Assembly: GCA_031259095.1 (NCBI GenBank)
Contig: JAIRLW010000630.1
Coordinates: forward strand, 1 to 13,843
Direction of reading: 5' to 3'
Length of the DNA: 13,843 nt
DNA from: Planctomycetaceae bacterium
GTDB taxonomy: Bacteria > Planctomycetota > Planctomycetia > Pirellulales > Thermoguttaceae
In this document: in pieces, positions 13,692 to 13,843 of the stretch
Layout of the letters: each line of letters starts with the position of its first letter
How positions within the stretch are numbered: position 1 is the stretch's first letter
The notes under the pieces: model-generated
The model's input: only the letters and a program-made list of their open reading frames with translations
What the model was told of the DNA's origin: nothing
Databases searched by the model: none
Program-made: the position numbers and the translations under genes

Positions 13692-13793
13692 AGGGTGTAA
13701 TTTTGACTCTACGTATGTCTAGGTAATTTAGGTAATTTTTTAAGGGTGTAATTTTGATTCTACGTATGATTAGGTAATTTAGGTAAGATTCTA
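13692..13793. repeat. 51-bp direct tandem repeat, two copies
   Basis: Units begin at 13692 and 13743, each opening AGGGTGTAATTTTGA and containing CTACGTATG with a central TACGTA palindrome, then two 9-bp AGGTAATTT-like units. About 45 of 51 positions agree. It is non-coding and AT-rich. Confidence 0.8.
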
Positions 13794-13843
13794 ATTAAAA
13801 TCAGATAAAATAGTGAACAAAAAATTTGGTTTAGTCTTGTATT

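Larger units (their letters stand above)
13473..13843. other. 371-bp region after aroB: hairpins, T-rich stretch, tandem repeat
   Basis: No gene is seen. The first part (13521-13599) holds strong hairpins that may end the aroB transcript although no T-run directly follows them. The stretch 13613-13690 is very T-rich with long T runs. The last part is a 51-bp tandem repeat. The end of the window may lie upstream of a further gene. Confidence 0.5.

Noticed and set aside
13692..13793. CRISPR-like array
   Set aside because: The repeats are adjacent 51-bp units without unique spacers, and no cas gene is present.

Overview
The window is AT-rich bacterial DNA that most resembles a planctomycete, probably from a host-associated or otherwise AT-rich lineage. 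The evidence is indirect. Two adjacent genes carry twin-arginine (Tat) signals of the RRDF type, one on a Gfo/Idh/MocA oxidoreductase and one on an aldo/keto-reductase-like barrel. They sit beside an exported xylose-isomerase-like barrel, a combination common in Planctomycetota. Most genes lack a clear Shine-Dalgarno sequence and the spacers are full of repeats. No rRNA, tRNA, CRISPR array or intact insertion sequence was seen.

Layout. (1) 134-3570, minus strand: three exported enzymes that probably form one catabolic operon. They are driven by a near-consensus sigma-70 promoter at 3650-3678 whose 17-bp spacer is largely a palindrome. A near-identical promoter-palindrome copy at 86-114 points leftward out of the window. 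(2) 4161-4847, plus strand: a TetR-family regulator transcribed divergently from that operon, and the obvious candidate to bind the palindrome. (3) 9889 down to 4882, minus strand: extended SDR epimerase/dehydratase, FabF-like ketosynthase, Rpn/PD-(D/E)XK nuclease, a 133-residue protein of unknown function, acyl carrier protein, and type III pantothenate kinase (coaX). Pantothenate kinase feeds CoA synthesis, CoA donates the phosphopantetheine arm of the ACP, and the ketosynthase elongates acyl chains on that arm, so most of this cluster is functionally coherent. (4) 10631-13472, plus strand: a membrane-anchored PP2C protein phosphatase and 3-dehydroquinate synthase (aroB).

The four long spacers (3571-4160, 9890-10630, 11897-12395, 13473-13843) hold several families of short repeats. 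These are 9-bp-period GTCCC arrays, two small elements sharing a GGGAAYYTCTAAAAA-like terminal inverted repeat, a 194-bp element with long imperfect inverted arms and internal hairpins, a 16-bp hairpin-associated repeat present twice, a nested set of inverted repeats before aroB, and a 51-bp tandem duplication at the right end. Repeat growth also occurs inside genes: an 18-bp minisatellite in coaX and a 21-bp one in the Rpn gene, both in frame.

No wholly new multi-gene system is evident. The most promising leads are the duplicated promoter-operator unit with its divergent TetR gene, the 194-bp structured element, and the nested repeat stack upstream of aroB.
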